The notes: generated by a model from the sequence alone, not told the origin. Positions 31,262 to 41,643 are shown, counted from the stretch's first letter. The stretch: 64,000 nucleotides of DNA from Brucella sp. BE17 (GCF_039545455.1 NZ_CP154467.1:186001-250000); one strand, 5' to 3'. Made by a program: numbers and translations.

Positions 31262-32242
31262 ATGGCCGTCTATACCGATATCAACGAGATCGAACTTGCA
31301 GCGTTTCTTGAGCAATACGACATTGGCACCCTGACCTCCTATAAGGGCATTGCCGAGGGCGTCGAGAATTCCAATTATTTGTTGCGCACGACCAAGGGTA
31401 CATTCATCCTCACGCTTTACGAAAAGCGTACCAATCGTGAAGACTTGCCGTTCTTTTTGAACCTCATGCAGCATCTGGCGAGCCGTGGGCTGGAATGCCC
31501 GCAGCCAGTGGTGCGGCGCGACGGTGAAACCATCAGCGAACTGGCCGGTCGACCCGCGGCTATCGTCACTTTCCTTGAAGGCATGTGGCTGCGAAGGCCC
31601 GGTGTCGTCCATTGCGAGGCGGTCGGGCGCGGTCTAGCGCAAATGCATCTGGCGGGCGCGGATTTCAGCATGCGTCGCCGCAACGGTCTGGCATTGGCTG
31701 ATTGGCATCCGCTATGGGAGCTTTCCAAACCCCGCGCCAATACGGTCGAGCCGGGACTGGTTGCAGAGGCTGAAAGTGACCTTGTCTATCTCGAACGCAA
31801 CTGGCCAAACGATCTGCCGCAGGGCGTGATCCATGCCGATCTTTTTGCCGATAACGTGTTTTTTCTCGGCGATCAGCTTTCGGGCTTTATCGATTTCTAT
31901 TTCGCCTGCACCGACATTCTGGCCTATGACGTAGCGATCTGTCTCAACGCTTGGTGTTTTGAAAAGGACTTTTCCTATAATCGCACCAAGGGCGCGGCAC
32001 TGCTGCGCGGCTATAATGCCGTGCGCCAACTCTCTGCCGCTGAAGTCGATGCATTGCCAGTTCTAGCGCGTGGTGCCGCCATCCGCTTCATGCTGACGCG
32101 GCTTTATGACTGGTTGACGGTTCCTGACGGTACATTCGTGGTCAAGAAGGACCCGATGGAATATGTGCGGCGCATGCGCTTTCATCGCCAGATCGAAAAT
32201 GCCGCTGAATATGGACTTGATCGGCAGGAGATTTCCGCGTGA
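31262..32242 (+). CDS. thrB: Homoserine kinase
   Basis: Phosphorylates homoserine on the way to threonine. The 326-residue protein belongs to the choline-kinase-like (type II) homoserine kinases of Rhizobiales, shown by [14 protein letters not shown] and the metal site [11 protein letters not shown], not the GHMP type of E. coli. thrC is encoded about 8 kb away. Overlaps rnhA by four bases. Confidence 0.93.
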   Translation: MAVYTDINEIELAAFLEQYDIGTLTSYKGIAEGVENSNYLLRTTKGTFILTLYEKRTNREDLPFFLNLMQHLASRGLECPQPVVRRDGETISELAGRPAAIVTFLEGMWLRRPGVVHCEAVGRGLAQMHLAGADFSMRRRNGLALADWHPLWELSKPRANTVEPGLVAEAESDLVYLERNWPNDLPQGVIHADLFADNVFFLGDQLSGFIDFYFACTDILAYDVAICLNAWCFEKDFSYNRTKGAALLRGYNAVRQLSAAEVDALPVLARGAAIRFMLTRLYDWLTVPDGTFVVKKDPMEYVRRMRFHRQIENAAEYGLDRQEISA

Positions 32243-32703
32243 AGCGCATCGAAGCCTATACTGACGGTGCCTGTTCCGGCAATCCGGGGCCCGGTGGCTG
32301 GGGTGCGATCCTACGCTTTAACGGCGTTGAGAAAGAGTTGAATGGGGGTGAGGCGGACACCACCAACAACCGCATGGAACTGATGGCGGCAATTTCCGCG
32401 CTACGCGCGCTCAAACAACCCTGTGAGGTCGATCTTTATACAGATTCAGTCTATGTGCGCGATGGTATCGCCAGTTGGATCGAGGGCTGGAAAAAGAACG
32501 GCTGGAAGACATCCGCCAAGAAACCGGTCAAGAATGCGGAACTCTGGCAGATGCTTGATGAAGCGCGTAAACCGCACAAGGTCAACTGGCATTGGATCAA
32601 GGGCCATGCCGGGCATCCGGAAAACGAACGCGCCGACGAACTCGCTCGTGCGGGCATGGAGCCGTTCAAGTATCGCGGTCACGCCTCGCTTAAAGTAAAA
32701 TAA
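32239..32703 (+). CDS. rnhA: Ribonuclease HI
   Basis: Removes RNA from RNA-DNA hybrids. The 154-residue protein has the four acidic catalytic residues: [30 protein letters not shown] and [12 protein letters not shown] start overlaps the thrB stop (GTGA). Confidence 0.97.
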   Translation: MKRIEAYTDGACSGNPGPGGWGAILRFNGVEKELNGGEADTTNNRMELMAAISALRALKQPCEVDLYTDSVYVRDGIASWIEGWKKNGWKTSAKKPVKNAELWQMLDEARKPHKVNWHWIKGHAGHPENERADELARAGMEPFKYRGHASLKVK

Positions 32704-32759
32704 TCTCGCTCTTGTGCGAAATCTGCGCCTTACCCTCGCTGGATAAGGCGCAAATCTGA

Positions 32760-33245
32760 TCAGAGCTGTTCGAGAAGGGCGCTGGCTGCAGACGTGACAG
32801 CCTGTCCCGGCTGTTCTTCAATGTTGAGTGCTTTGACGATGCCATCTTCAATGATTGCCGAATAGCGCTTGGATCGTACGCCAAGTCCGCCGCCGGAAAG
32901 GTCGAGATCAAGGCCAGCCGCCTTGGTGAAGGACGCGCTGCCATCTGCTAGAAACAGGATTTTTCCTTCGCCCCCGGTGCTCTCAGCCCACGCCCCCATC
33001 ACAAAGGGATCATTGACTGAAACAACTGCGATCTGGTCCACGCCCTTCGCAAGGATCGCGTCGCGATTGTCGAGAAAACCCGGCAGATGGTTGAGGCTGC
33101 ATGTCGGGGTAAACGCACCCGGTACGGCAAAGAGAACGACCTTCTTGCCCTTGAAAATATCGTCGGTGGTCTTTTCCTCGACACCATCTGCGGTCTTGAC
33201 CTTGAATGTCGCTGCGGGAAGTGTGTCACCAACTTTGATCGTCAT
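32760..33245 (-). CDS. 1-Cys peroxiredoxin of the Prx5 type
   Basis: A 161-residue thiol peroxidase. The peroxidatic Cys is in PGAFTPTCSLNHLPGF; no other cysteine occurs, so a resolving thiol must come from a partner such as glutaredoxin or thioredoxin. The start at 33245 follows AGGAGAC. Confidence 0.92.
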   Translation of the reverse strand: MTIKVGDTLPAATFKVKTADGVEEKTTDDIFKGKKVVLFAVPGAFTPTCSLNHLPGFLDNRDAILAKGVDQIAVVSVNDPFVMGAWAESTGGEGKILFLADGSASFTKAAGLDLDLSGGGLGVRSKRYSAIIEDGIVKALNIEEQPGQAVTSAASALLEQL

Positions 33246-33317
33246 CTTTGTCTCCTGATGCAATGGATAAGGGAAGCGCAGTTAAGCCGATCTTGGCACG
33301 CCCGGCAATGCCAAGAT

Positions 33318-34109
33318 TTAGTCGAGTGCCACCTGACCGGAAACGGCCTCGCCGTTCTGCACGATGGTGTAATCCACGATCACCGCCTTCGCCTTGCCAT
33401 GCAGTGTGACGATAAATTCCGGGTCGTCTTGTGCAGGAGATGCAACGGGCTGCGAAAGGCTCATCTTGTCACTGGCAACGAAAAGTTGTGCAGGCGCGTG
33501 CGGGTCGGGAAGCGCCAGTTTGAAAATGGCTTTGTCGCCTTCGCGTTTCACCTTTGTAATCCCAAAATCTTTGGAAGCAGGTGCGGGCAGGCGGTCAAAA
33601 GCGGTTTCGATGATCGTGCGCACTGCAACCTGTTGTGGGGCAGAAGATTGCACAGCATCGGCTTCCTCGAGCGAAAAGTCGAATTCGGTCTGCACGGGAA
33701 TGCAGATTTTTTCGCAGACGCCAAGGAAGACATTGCCTTTGAGGCGGTGGCCATCGGGATCGGGCTTAAAGGTTATTGGTAAGGACACCGGACGCTTATA
33801 GCCGATGCCATCTTCGGCGGCGCTGAAAAGTACGGGCGCGGGATAGGCGATCTGGGCGTCAGCGCGGCCCTCAAGCGTGATCTGTGGTGGAACGCCCGAG
33901 CTTCCGGGATTGCGCCAATAGGTTTTCCAGCCTGGTGCGAGATCGATTTGCAGCGCACCGCGTATCGCGCCATTGTCCGATGCTTGGTCTTCAATAATGA
34001 CGCGCACCCGTCCACCGGGCGTTTGCGTCCATGGCGAAGTCGATGCCGCGGCAGGGAGGGCCGTTACCGCAAAGACCAGAGAAAAAAGCAGAAGCGTGCG
34101 TATATTCAT
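33318..34109 (-). CDS. DsbD N-terminal domain-like periplasmic protein
   Basis: A 263-residue exported protein. A signal peptide (about 1-23, ending LPAAAS) is followed by a domain resembling the N-terminal beta-sandwich of DsbD and ScsB: GWKTYWRNPGSSGVPP and GYKRPVSLPITF. The segment VFLGVCEKICIP carries a Cys pair four residues apart. It lacks the membrane and thioredoxin domains of full DsbD, so its redox partner is unknown. ATG 34109 gives a clean signal peptide; TTG 34124 is the alternative. Confidence 0.8.
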   Translation of the reverse strand: MNIRTLLLFSLVFAVTALPAAASTSPWTQTPGGRVRVIIEDQASDNGAIRGALQIDLAPGWKTYWRNPGSSGVPPQITLEGRADAQIAYPAPVLFSAAEDGIGYKRPVSLPITFKPDPDGHRLKGNVFLGVCEKICIPVQTEFDFSLEEADAVQSSAPQQVAVRTIIETAFDRLPAPASKDFGITKVKREGDKAIFKLALPDPHAPAQLFVASDKMSLSQPVASPAQDDPEFIVTLHGKAKAVIVDYTIVQNGEAVSGQVALD

Positions 34110-34265
34110 ACATAATAGATGCAATGAAAACTTGGCCTTATCAAGGCTCTACGGGCAGGAAGCAGTGCTGACCATGGAGAGTTTTAGCGTTGTCGAAAAT
34201 CGCTGCAAACACGCCCTCGAAAAAAGCTCATTGTCATTTCGTGCAGTCTTGCTACCTTGATAACT

Positions 34266-34868
34266 ATGACCATTGTCAGAAAGCCTAACCAGGAGCAGGG
34301 TTTCTTGAACGGGCAATTCCTGCTTGCCATGCCCGGCATGAGCGACGAGCGGTTCGCCCGATCAGTTATTTATATCTGTGCGCATTCCGATGAAGGTGCC
34401 ATGGGCTTCATCATCAACCAGTTGCAGCCGGTCGGCTTTCCCGATCTTTTACGCCAAATTGGGCTGTTGGAGGATGAGGAGCTGATCTTGCTGCCTGAGC
34501 ATGCGCAACAGATGATGGTACGCAATGGCGGCCCGGTCGACAGTACACGCGGATTTGTTCTCCATTCCGACGATTATATGGTTGATTCCACCATGCCGGT
34601 TTCCGAGGAAGTTTGCCTCACCGCAACGGTGGATATCCTGCGTGCCATTTATGGCGGCAAGGGGCCGACGCAGGCCCTGATGACGCTTGGCTATTCGAGC
34701 TGGGCACCAGGGCAATTGGAGGCGGAGCTGGTGGAAAACGGTTGGCTGACCTGCGATGCGCCGCTCGACATGCTTTTCGACAGCGATATTGAGGGTAAAT
34801 ATGCGCGTCTGATGGGGCATATGGGCATAGACATATCGCGGCTGGTCTCTGACGCTGGCCATGCGTGA
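34266..34868 (+). CDS. YqgE/AlgH family protein
   Basis: A 200-residue protein matching the YqgE/AlgH family: [36 protein letters not shown] and [26 protein letters not shown] motifs. Family function is unsettled (AlgH was linked to alginate control in Pseudomonas). ATG 34266 is the usual start; 34257 is an in-frame alternative. Confidence 0.92.
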   Translation: MTIVRKPNQEQGFLNGQFLLAMPGMSDERFARSVIYICAHSDEGAMGFIINQLQPVGFPDLLRQIGLLEDEELILLPEHAQQMMVRNGGPVDSTRGFVLHSDDYMVDSTMPVSEEVCLTATVDILRAIYGGKGPTQALMTLGYSSWAPGQLEAELVENGWLTCDAPLDMLFDSDIEGKYARLMGHMGIDISRLVSDAGHA

Positions 34869-34959
34869 GCTGAGAATAGGGCCGTAAGGCAGTAGGGAAT
34901 CAAGGCAGCGTGTTTTCTTGCTAAGAAACTCGGCAAGATTATTTTCTTACTGCCTTAAC

Positions 34960-37857
34960 TCAGGCCGCGGCTGCCTCCAGCTGCTCGCGAACCATGCGCG
35001 TTGCCTCGTCGCGGCTGGAGGGCTGGCCGAACATGAAGCTCTGCACGTATTCGCAGTCCATTTGGCGTAATTGCAGCACGTCGCTTTCACTCTCCACGCC
35101 TTCTGTTACCACTGCAAGACCCAGATCATGTGCCATGCTGATAATCGAGCGCAAAAGCGTTGCTTTTTGCGGCTGATGGCCTTTGAGGAACGAGCGATCA
35201 ATCTTGATGAGATCGAACGGAAAGCGGGTCAGATAGGCAAGCGATGAATAGCCGGTGCCAAAATCATCGAGCGAAAGGCCGACACCCATGGTCTTGAGGC
35301 GCGCCAATACATGCGCTGATTGTTCCGGATTTTCCATCAGTACAGATTCGGTCAGTTCCAGCTTGAGGCTGTCCGGGGCAAGATGAATACGTGAAAGCAC
35401 CGAGCGCACGTCATTGATCAGGTCCTGCCGGATGAGTTGTGTCGAGGACAGGTTGACGGAAACAAACAGGTCGAGTTTGGGGAACTGCTCCTGCCAGGCA
35501 AAAAGGTCTTGTGCCGCCTGCTTGATGGCAAAACGGCCGAGCTTCACGATCAGGCCGGAACTTTCGGCGATGGGGATGAATTCTGCCGGCGCAATCGCGC
35601 CGCGGCGTGGATGTTCCCAGCGCATCAGCGCTTCAAAACCGGCGATGGTGCCTTCTTCCAGCCGCACGATTGGCTGATAGGCGAGGTGTATCTCGTTGCG
35701 CTCCAGTGCCCGGTGCAAGTCTGATTCCAGTTGCAGCTTATCGCTGCCGATGGCACGGAAGGCAGGCCGGAAAGGTTCGATGCGGTCGCCGCCGAAACGC
35801 TTGGCTTGATGCATGGCGAGTTCCGCGTCTTTTACGAAATCCTCCGCCGTATTGGCATTCTTGGTCCATGTGATCAGACCGATGGAGGCAGTCAGAACGA
35901 TATCGCGTTTGGCATAGGCGATTGGCGCACGCACGGTCTGCCTGAGCGCCTCGGCAAACGCGGCGATCTGCCCCGGATCGCTTTCGGAGGTAAGCAGAAG
36001 GCCGAACTGATCGGAGGAAAGGCGCGAAAGCGTGTCCTCTGGCTTCATCAGCCGCGCTATACGGCGCGAGATGGTGAGAAGGATAGTATCGCCCGCCGAC
36101 ATGCCAAGACTGTCATTGACTTGCCTGAAACGGTCGATGTCGATGATCAGGACGGTCGGGTGCAGTTTGCTTTCGCCACGCGCCATGTTCATTACATTGG
36201 TCAGTCGGTCGAGGAAAAGTTCTCGGTTCGGTAGGCCGGTCAGGTTGTCATGCACTGCATCGTGGAGCAGACGCTCCTCGGCTTTTTTCTGTTCGGTGAC
36301 GTTGATGAGCGTACCGACGCAGCGCATGACCTCACCATCCGAGCCAATGACCGGGCGCGCGCGCAGTGCATACCAGTGATAATGGCCGTCATTGGCGCGC
36401 AGGCGGAAAATCTGTCCTATGCGTCCGCGTCGGTTCTCCAGAATGGCGTCAAGCGTGGAGCGGAAGCGATCGCGATCATCGGCATGAAGCGCGGGCAGCC
36501 AGTTGCGCACCGGCCCGTTCAACGGACTGGCGGTACTGCCGAGATAGTTTGAAATGTCGGGCGTTGTCACTACACGGTCGCGTGGTACATCCCAGTCCCA
36601 AACAATATCCCCCGCGCCCATCACGGCGAGCGCTTGGCGTTCCATGTCCGACAGCAGGCCCTGCTGCATCGCCCCACCGGCAAAAGCGTGCTGCATGACG
36701 GTAAAGCCGATGAGAAGAACGATCAGCACAAGTCCGCCACCAAGTGCAGGCTGGACGATGTCGTTGTCAAGCTTGCCCGCAATGGCCATCCAGGCGCCGA
36801 TCAGCCAGATGAGGGTCAGCAACCATGCCGGTATCAGCATGACGGCCCGGTCATAGCCTCTCGTCGCCAGATAGCCGATGATGGCGATGCCCGATACCAC
36901 GGTGAGCGCCAAAGATATGCGTGCAATACCGGATGCGATTGGCGGATCGAAGACCGCGACACCAGCAAGCGCCAGAAGGCCAAGAACCCAGGTGACCGCA
37001 CCATAGCTGAAATGGTCATGCCAGCGGTTGAGATTGAGATAGGTGAAAAGAAAAATCACCAGCGAGGCGGCAAGAGCCACTTCCGTACCCGCGCGCCATA
37101 GCTGCTCATTGCCGGGCGTGATTTCCATCAACTTGTTCCAGAAACCGAAATCGACGCAGATATAGGCGAGAACCGCCCATGCAAGTGCCGCGGTGGCCGG
37201 GAAAAGCGAAGTGCCCTTGACGACGAACAAGATGGTCAGGAACAGCGCCAGAAGGCCGGAAATGCCGAGCAGAATGCCGCGATAGAGCGTGTAGGAATTG
37301 ACCGCGTCCTTATAGGCGTCGGGCTCCCAAAGATAAAGCTGGGGCAGATTGTGCGAAGAAAGCTCTGCGACAAAGGTGATGACGCTGCCCGGATTAAGCG
37401 TGATGCGGAAGATGTCGGCATCTGCACTCGCCTGCCGGTCGAGCGCAAAACCTTCGCTGGGCGTGATGGACGCAATACGTTGCGAGCCGAGATCGGGCCA
37501 GATGATGCCCGAGCCTGCGAGGCGGAAATGCGGGGCGACGATGAGGCGGTCGATCTGCTGATCGGTGGGATTGGCGATGGAGAAGGCGGCCCAGTCACCG
37601 GATGATTTGCTATTCTGATCGGCCTCCACCTCAATGCGGCGCACGATTCCGTCGGCGCCCGGCGCGGTCGAAACCTGGACGCTTTCGCCCTCATTGCGCA
37701 GGATTTCCACGGCGCGCGACAGATCAAGCGCTGTATCTTCCTTGGAAATCTTGATCGGCTCGACCGCAAGCGAAGGCAGCGTCCAAACGGCAATGACAAA
37801 GAGCAGGGCAACAAGACGCCCGGCATTGCGGAAAAGCTTTTGCGAAAAACCTCTCAC
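34960..37857 (-). CDS. Membrane GGDEF/EAL protein, likely c-di-GMP phosphodiesterase
   Basis: A 965-residue sensor. In order: signal helix (about 13-32), periplasmic sensory domain (33-190), seven hydrophobic helices (190-390), PAS/PAC domain (about 405-525), GGDEF domain (530-695), EAL domain (710-955). The GGDEF motif is SSDQF (614-618), so cyclase activity is unlikely. The EAL domain keeps FEALMRW (EAL 742-744), LELTESVLMEN and DDFGTGYSS (864-872), supporting phosphodiesterase activity. It overlaps the acetyltransferase gene by four bases and so is co-translated with it. Brucella has c-di-GMP enzymes that affect flagellar genes and virulence; which this one is cannot be told here. Confidence 0.92.
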   Translation of the reverse strand: MRGFSQKLFRNAGRLVALLFVIAVWTLPSLAVEPIKISKEDTALDLSRAVEILRNEGESVQVSTAPGADGIVRRIEVEADQNSKSSGDWAAFSIANPTDQQIDRLIVAPHFRLAGSGIIWPDLGSQRIASITPSEGFALDRQASADADIFRITLNPGSVITFVAELSSHNLPQLYLWEPDAYKDAVNSYTLYRGILLGISGLLALFLTILFVVKGTSLFPATAALAWAVLAYICVDFGFWNKLMEITPGNEQLWRAGTEVALAASLVIFLFTYLNLNRWHDHFSYGAVTWVLGLLALAGVAVFDPPIASGIARISLALTVVSGIAIIGYLATRGYDRAVMLIPAWLLTLIWLIGAWMAIAGKLDNDIVQPALGGGLVLIVLLIGFTVMQHAFAGGAMQQGLLSDMERQALAVMGAGDIVWDWDVPRDRVVTTPDISNYLGSTASPLNGPVRNWLPALHADDRDRFRSTLDAILENRRGRIGQIFRLRANDGHYHWYALRARPVIGSDGEVMRCVGTLINVTEQKKAEERLLHDAVHDNLTGLPNRELFLDRLTNVMNMARGESKLHPTVLIIDIDRFRQVNDSLGMSAGDTILLTISRRIARLMKPEDTLSRLSSDQFGLLLTSESDPGQIAAFAEALRQTVRAPIAYAKRDIVLTASIGLITWTKNANTAEDFVKDAELAMHQAKRFGGDRIEPFRPAFRAIGSDKLQLESDLHRALERNEIHLAYQPIVRLEEGTIAGFEALMRWEHPRRGAIAPAEFIPIAESSGLIVKLGRFAIKQAAQDLFAWQEQFPKLDLFVSVNLSSTQLIRQDLINDVRSVLSRIHLAPDSLKLELTESVLMENPEQSAHVLARLKTMGVGLSLDDFGTGYSSLAYLTRFPFDLIKIDRSFLKGHQPQKATLLRSIISMAHDLGLAVVTEGVESESDVLQLRQMDCEYVQSFMFGQPSSRDEATRMVREQLEAAAA

Positions 37858-38474
37858 GGGCGTTCAACCCCGCTGTCATGCTTTCGGCCGTTTAACATAC
37901 GTCTGTCGCTTTCTATAAGGGCGAACAACAGGTGGTCCTGCCAGAAGCCGTTTATCTTGAGATAGGATCGCAACAGTCCTTCTCTCTGAAATCCGGCTTT
38001 TTCGAGAAGCCGGATCGAACGTATGTTATGGGGAATACAGGCAGCTTCAATCCGGTGCAACCGCAACTCATCGAATGCGAAGGGGATAACCATGCCAAGC
38101 GCTTCGCCCATATAGCCTTTTCCGGCATGTGGCGCGCCGCTCCAATAGCCGATAACCCCGTTTTGGGCCACGCCGCGCCTTATATTGCCGAGAGTTATTC
38201 CGCCCACCAGCCGGTTGCTGCCGTTTTGAAAGATAAAAAAAGGATAGCCGGTTCCGGCAGCTATTTCTTCCTGAAAACGTCGCATCCTGTAACGAAAGGC
38301 ACTTTTCGTCAGGTCGTCATCGGGCCATGTTGGCTCCCAAGGCGTGAGAAAGGCACGACTTTCTTCGCGCAATCTTGCCCATACGGTGAAATCAACAGCC
38401 ATCGGTTCGCGCAGATAGACGCGCGGACCGCGCATGACGGTCGGGCTGTTCCGGCGGAAAGACAGGCCGATCAT
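37854..38474 (-). CDS. GNAT acetyltransferase, RimJ/RimL type
   Basis: About 206 residues with the N-acetyltransferase fold: GPRVYLREPM opening, FLTPWEPTWPDDDLT, and the acetyl-CoA region GYWSGAPHAGKGYMGEAL. RimJ-like enzymes acetylate N-termini of ribosomal or other proteins; the substrate here is unknown. Start is uncertain: 38474 (used), TTG 38510 or ATG 38435, none with a good ribosome site. Overlaps the GGDEF/EAL gene. Confidence 0.85.
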   Translation of the reverse strand: MIGLSFRRNSPTVMRGPRVYLREPMAVDFTVWARLREESRAFLTPWEPTWPDDDLTKSAFRYRMRRFQEEIAAGTGYPFFIFQNGSNRLVGGITLGNIRRGVAQNGVIGYWSGAPHAGKGYMGEALGMVIPFAFDELRLHRIEAACIPHNIRSIRLLEKAGFQREGLLRSYLKINGFWQDHLLFALIESDRRMLNGRKHDSGVERP

Positions 38475-38575
38475 TGGATAAGGCAGCAGGGCAATAGCGA
38501 AGTAGGACAAAAGGAGAGGGGGAATATATCTGTTCCCTTAAACATAATGCTTTACTCCCCTACCGCCTTGTTGCC

Positions 38576-39868
38576 TTAAACCGCAATCTTGCGCGTATTC
38601 GCGTCGGTCGAAAGGGCGCTGGACAACTTCTCGAAACTCATAAGCCGTCCGACCGGACCTACGCCCGCAATGGTCGGCTTGCTGTCGAGGAACAGTCGAC
38701 CAGCCAGATCGGTCAGGCGCTCCGGTGTGATCTGCGCCAGACGGTCCATCAATTCGCTGTTTTCAACCGGGCGTCCGTATAGCAGGAACTGCCGAGCGAT
38801 CTGCCCGGCGCGGCTCGCCGCGCTCTCTTGCGACATGAGCAGGCTCGCACGGTATTGCGCACGGGCACGATCAACCTCTTCCAGATCGATCGACTGGGCG
38901 GCGCGCTGCAGTTCATCGATGATCACAGGCACCAGTTCCACCAGTTCATCACGACCAGTAGCGGCATGGATACCGAACAGGCCGGTGTCGGAAAAGCCCC
39001 AGTGAAAAGCATAAACGGAATAGCAAAGCCCGCGTTTTTCGCGCACTTCCTGAAACAGGCGCGAAGACATGCCTCCGCCTAATATCATTGCCAGAAGCTG
39101 TGAGGCGTAGAAGTCCCGTACATGATAGGCGCGCCCCTCGAAGCCGATCAGAACCTGCGCATCCATCAGATCGCGGTTCTCTCGAAAATCACCGCCGACA
39201 TAGGTGGCGAGATCGAGCGTCGGGGCGGTATTTTGAGCGCGGAAACTGCCGAGGCGTTTTTCCACTTCGCGCACGAACGCATCGTGATCGACACCGCCTG
39301 CGGCTGTCACGACCATGCGGTCGGCACTGTATTGTTCGTCCATATACTGGCGCAAGTCTGCCGACGTGAAGGAGCGCACCGTATCCGGTTCGCCTAGAAT
39401 GGCGCGACCGATCGGCTGGTGGCGATAGGCGGTCTCGGCAAAGCGGTCGAAGACGACATCGTCAGGCGTGTCGTGTGCCGCACCGATTTCCTGCATGATG
39501 ACATGCTTTTCGCGTTCCAGCTCGTCCTCGTCGAATTTCGAGGCGGTCAGAATATCGGTCAGAATATCGATGGCCAGCGGCATGTCGTTTCGCAGCACAC
39601 GGGCATAATAGGACGTGGTCTCCACGCTGGTTGCGGCATTGATTTCACCGCCGACATTTTCTATGTCTGAAGCGATCTGCCATGATGAGCGATTGTCCGT
39701 ACCCTTGAAAGCCATATGTTCGAGAAGGTGGGCAATGCCGTGCCGGTCTGCGGCTTCATTTCGTGCGCCCGCCTTGACCCAGATTCCCAATGCGACGCTT
39801 TCAACATGCGGCATAGTATCTGTGGCGATGGTCAGGCCGTTGGAAAGACGCGTTACTTCAACACCCAT
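38576..39868 (-). CDS. M16 family zinc peptidase (processing-peptidase-like)
   Basis: A 430-residue M16B peptidase, related to mitochondrial processing peptidase beta. The inverted zinc motif HLLEH is in GIAHLLEHMAFKGT with the distal Glu in the ELEREKHVIMQE segment. The frame is open to 40063, but ATG 39868 has GGGAGCAG upstream and the normal start MGVEVTRLSNGL. It lies 68 bases after thrC, a conserved Rhizobiales order. Confidence 0.92.
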   Translation of the reverse strand: MGVEVTRLSNGLTIATDTMPHVESVALGIWVKAGARNEAADRHGIAHLLEHMAFKGTDNRSSWQIASDIENVGGEINAATSVETTSYYARVLRNDMPLAIDILTDILTASKFDEDELEREKHVIMQEIGAAHDTPDDVVFDRFAETAYRHQPIGRAILGEPDTVRSFTSADLRQYMDEQYSADRMVVTAAGGVDHDAFVREVEKRLGSFRAQNTAPTLDLATYVGGDFRENRDLMDAQVLIGFEGRAYHVRDFYASQLLAMILGGGMSSRLFQEVREKRGLCYSVYAFHWGFSDTGLFGIHAATGRDELVELVPVIIDELQRAAQSIDLEEVDRARAQYRASLLMSQESAASRAGQIARQFLLYGRPVENSELMDRLAQITPERLTDLAGRLFLDSKPTIAGVGPVGRLMSFEKLSSALSTDANTRKIAV

Positions 39869-39936
39869 AAATGAACTGCTCCCTGCATTCTCCGCGCTGT
39901 TCTTGTCGTTGCATTCCACTCTTGGCCAAAGCGGAC

Positions 39937-41328
39937 TCAGGCTCTGGAATGCTGGCGTATGTATTCTTCCACGATTTTCAGCTCGTTGTGAAGAACGGTG
40001 AAATTTTCTTTTCGTTGCATGAGGTCGGAAAGCCAAGCCGGAAGCTGAGGCTTTACCCCGCATGCAGCCTCGACGGCAGCGGGGAATTTAGCCGGATGCG
40101 CGGTGGCCAGCACCACGTTCGGGGTTAGACCAGACACATTTTCGCGAGCGACCTTAACACCAATCGCCGAATGTGGATCGAGAAGATAACCATCGGTTTC
40201 AAGAACAGACTTGATGGTTGCAGCCGTCTCGGACACAGTGGAGCGACCGGCTGAGAAATCGGCGCGGATCGAGGCAAGCGGTTTTTCGGCAAGGGTGAAA
40301 CCACTCGATTGCTTCAGGCTTTCCATCAAGCCGCGCACTGAACTTGCGTCCCGATCATGGGCTTCAAACAGCAGACGCTCGAAATTGGAGGAAATCTGGA
40401 TATCCATCGAAGGTGAGGTGGTCTGTTCGACGCCGCGCATTTCATAGGCGCCGCTTTCAAAAGTCCGTGCCAGAATATCATTGTCATTGGTGGCAATGGT
40501 CAGACGTTCGATCGGGAGTCCCATGCGTCTCGCCACATAGCCTGCGAAAATATCGCCAAAATTACCCGTCGGCACGGTGAAGGAAACCGGGCGGTCGGGT
40601 GCGCCAAGGCTTAAGGCTGCGGTGAAATAATAAACCACCTGCGGCATGATTCGTGCCCAGTTGATCGAGTTGACGCCCGAAAGCGACAGCGCATCGCGGA
40701 AGGCGAGGTCGTTGAACATGGCTTTCACGAGGTTTTGGCAATCGTCGAAATTGCCCTCGATGGAAAGCGCATGCACATTGGCAAAGCCGGACGAAGTCAT
40801 CTGGCGCTGCTGCACCGGCGAGACCCGTCCATTGGGGAACAGGATGAAGATATCGACATTGTCGCGGCCGCCAAAAGCCTCGATAGCAGCGCCACCGGTG
40901 TCGCCCGAGGTTGCACCCACGATTGTGGCACGCTGGCCACGCTCAGCCAGAACATAATCCATCATACGCGCCAGCAACTGCATGGCGACATCCTTGAACG
41001 CAAGGGTGGGGCCGTGGAACAGTTCCAGCACAAATTCGTTGGCGCCGGTCTGAATAAGCGGACAGACGGCATCGTGGCGGAACGTGCTATAGGCTTCACG
41101 CACCATCTTTTCGAATTCGGCTTGCGGAATTTCACCATCAACGAAGGGCGAGAGCACGGCAAGCGCAATATCCACATAGGATTTACCGCGAAGGGAGCGG
41201 ATTTGTTCGGGCGAAAACTGCGGATATTCCTGAGGCAGGTAGAGGCCGCCGTCGCGGGCAAGACCGGCGAGCAATGTGTCGCTGAAACCAAGGGTGGGGG
41301 CTTGTCCGCGTGTGCTTACATATTTCAT
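39937..41328 (-). CDS. thrC: Threonine synthase
   Basis: Converts phosphohomoserine to threonine with PLP. The 463-residue protein has the Lys-containing PTLAFKDVAMQ motif, the phosphate loop GATSGDTGGAAIEAF, and GNFGDIFAGYVARRMG. It completes threonine synthesis with thrB in this window. Confidence 0.96.
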   Translation of the reverse strand: MKYVSTRGQAPTLGFSDTLLAGLARDGGLYLPQEYPQFSPEQIRSLRGKSYVDIALAVLSPFVDGEIPQAEFEKMVREAYSTFRHDAVCPLIQTGANEFVLELFHGPTLAFKDVAMQLLARMMDYVLAERGQRATIVGATSGDTGGAAIEAFGGRDNVDIFILFPNGRVSPVQQRQMTSSGFANVHALSIEGNFDDCQNLVKAMFNDLAFRDALSLSGVNSINWARIMPQVVYYFTAALSLGAPDRPVSFTVPTGNFGDIFAGYVARRMGLPIERLTIATNDNDILARTFESGAYEMRGVEQTTSPSMDIQISSNFERLLFEAHDRDASSVRGLMESLKQSSGFTLAEKPLASIRADFSAGRSTVSETAATIKSVLETDGYLLDPHSAIGVKVARENVSGLTPNVVLATAHPAKFPAAVEAACGVKPQLPAWLSDLMQRKENFTVLHNELKIVEEYIRQHSRA

Positions 41329-41643
41329 GTCGTCAGGCTCTCATTTCCGGGTCAGCGATCGTCAAAGTTTTGCAAATGCCATAGTGCGTCCATAAAAAAG
41401 CCGCAAGAAATTAAAACATCCCTTATGGATGGCTTGCTCTCGCGGTTAAAAAACGGGAAAACGTCATCGCGCTACGCATTTGGGAGTGGTATAGAGCATT
41501 TCCAGCAAAAGTGCGAAGCGGTTTTGTGTTGGATAATGCGACAAGCAAAGAGGCTGCATTTCCAGCAAAAGTGCGAAGCGGTTTTGCGTTTCTTTGTGAT
41601 AGAGCGCAAGAGAACAGACAGATCAGTGCAGGGAAACCGGTTT
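41329..41643. other. Intergenic region between thrC and the lipoprotein
   Basis: 315 bases between divergent genes, with no credible ORF. The right half holds a 31-base direct repeat (41496 and 41556); the left part up to 41400 should contain the thrC promoter. Confidence 0.5.
41496..41586. repeat. 31-base direct repeat, two copies 60 bases apart
   Basis: Two identical copies of a sequence starting GCATTTCCAGCAAAAGTGCG and ending GAAGCGGTTTTG, at 41496-41526 and 41556-41586. Within each, CAAAA...TTTTG can pair. The sequence type resembles intergenic repeats dispersed in Brucella and relatives, but only these two copies are in the window. Confidence 0.8.

Noticed and set aside
34885..34957. 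TAAGGCAGTA / TACTGCCTTA inverted repeat between yqgE and the GGDEF/EAL gene
   Set aside because: The loop is over 50 bases and neither arm is followed by a T run in a useful place; it could serve both genes as a weak terminator but is not convincing.
40735..41643. N-terminal extension of the lipoprotein frame
   Set aside because: The frame is open far upstream across thrC, but the lipoprotein signal peptide begins at ATG 41644.
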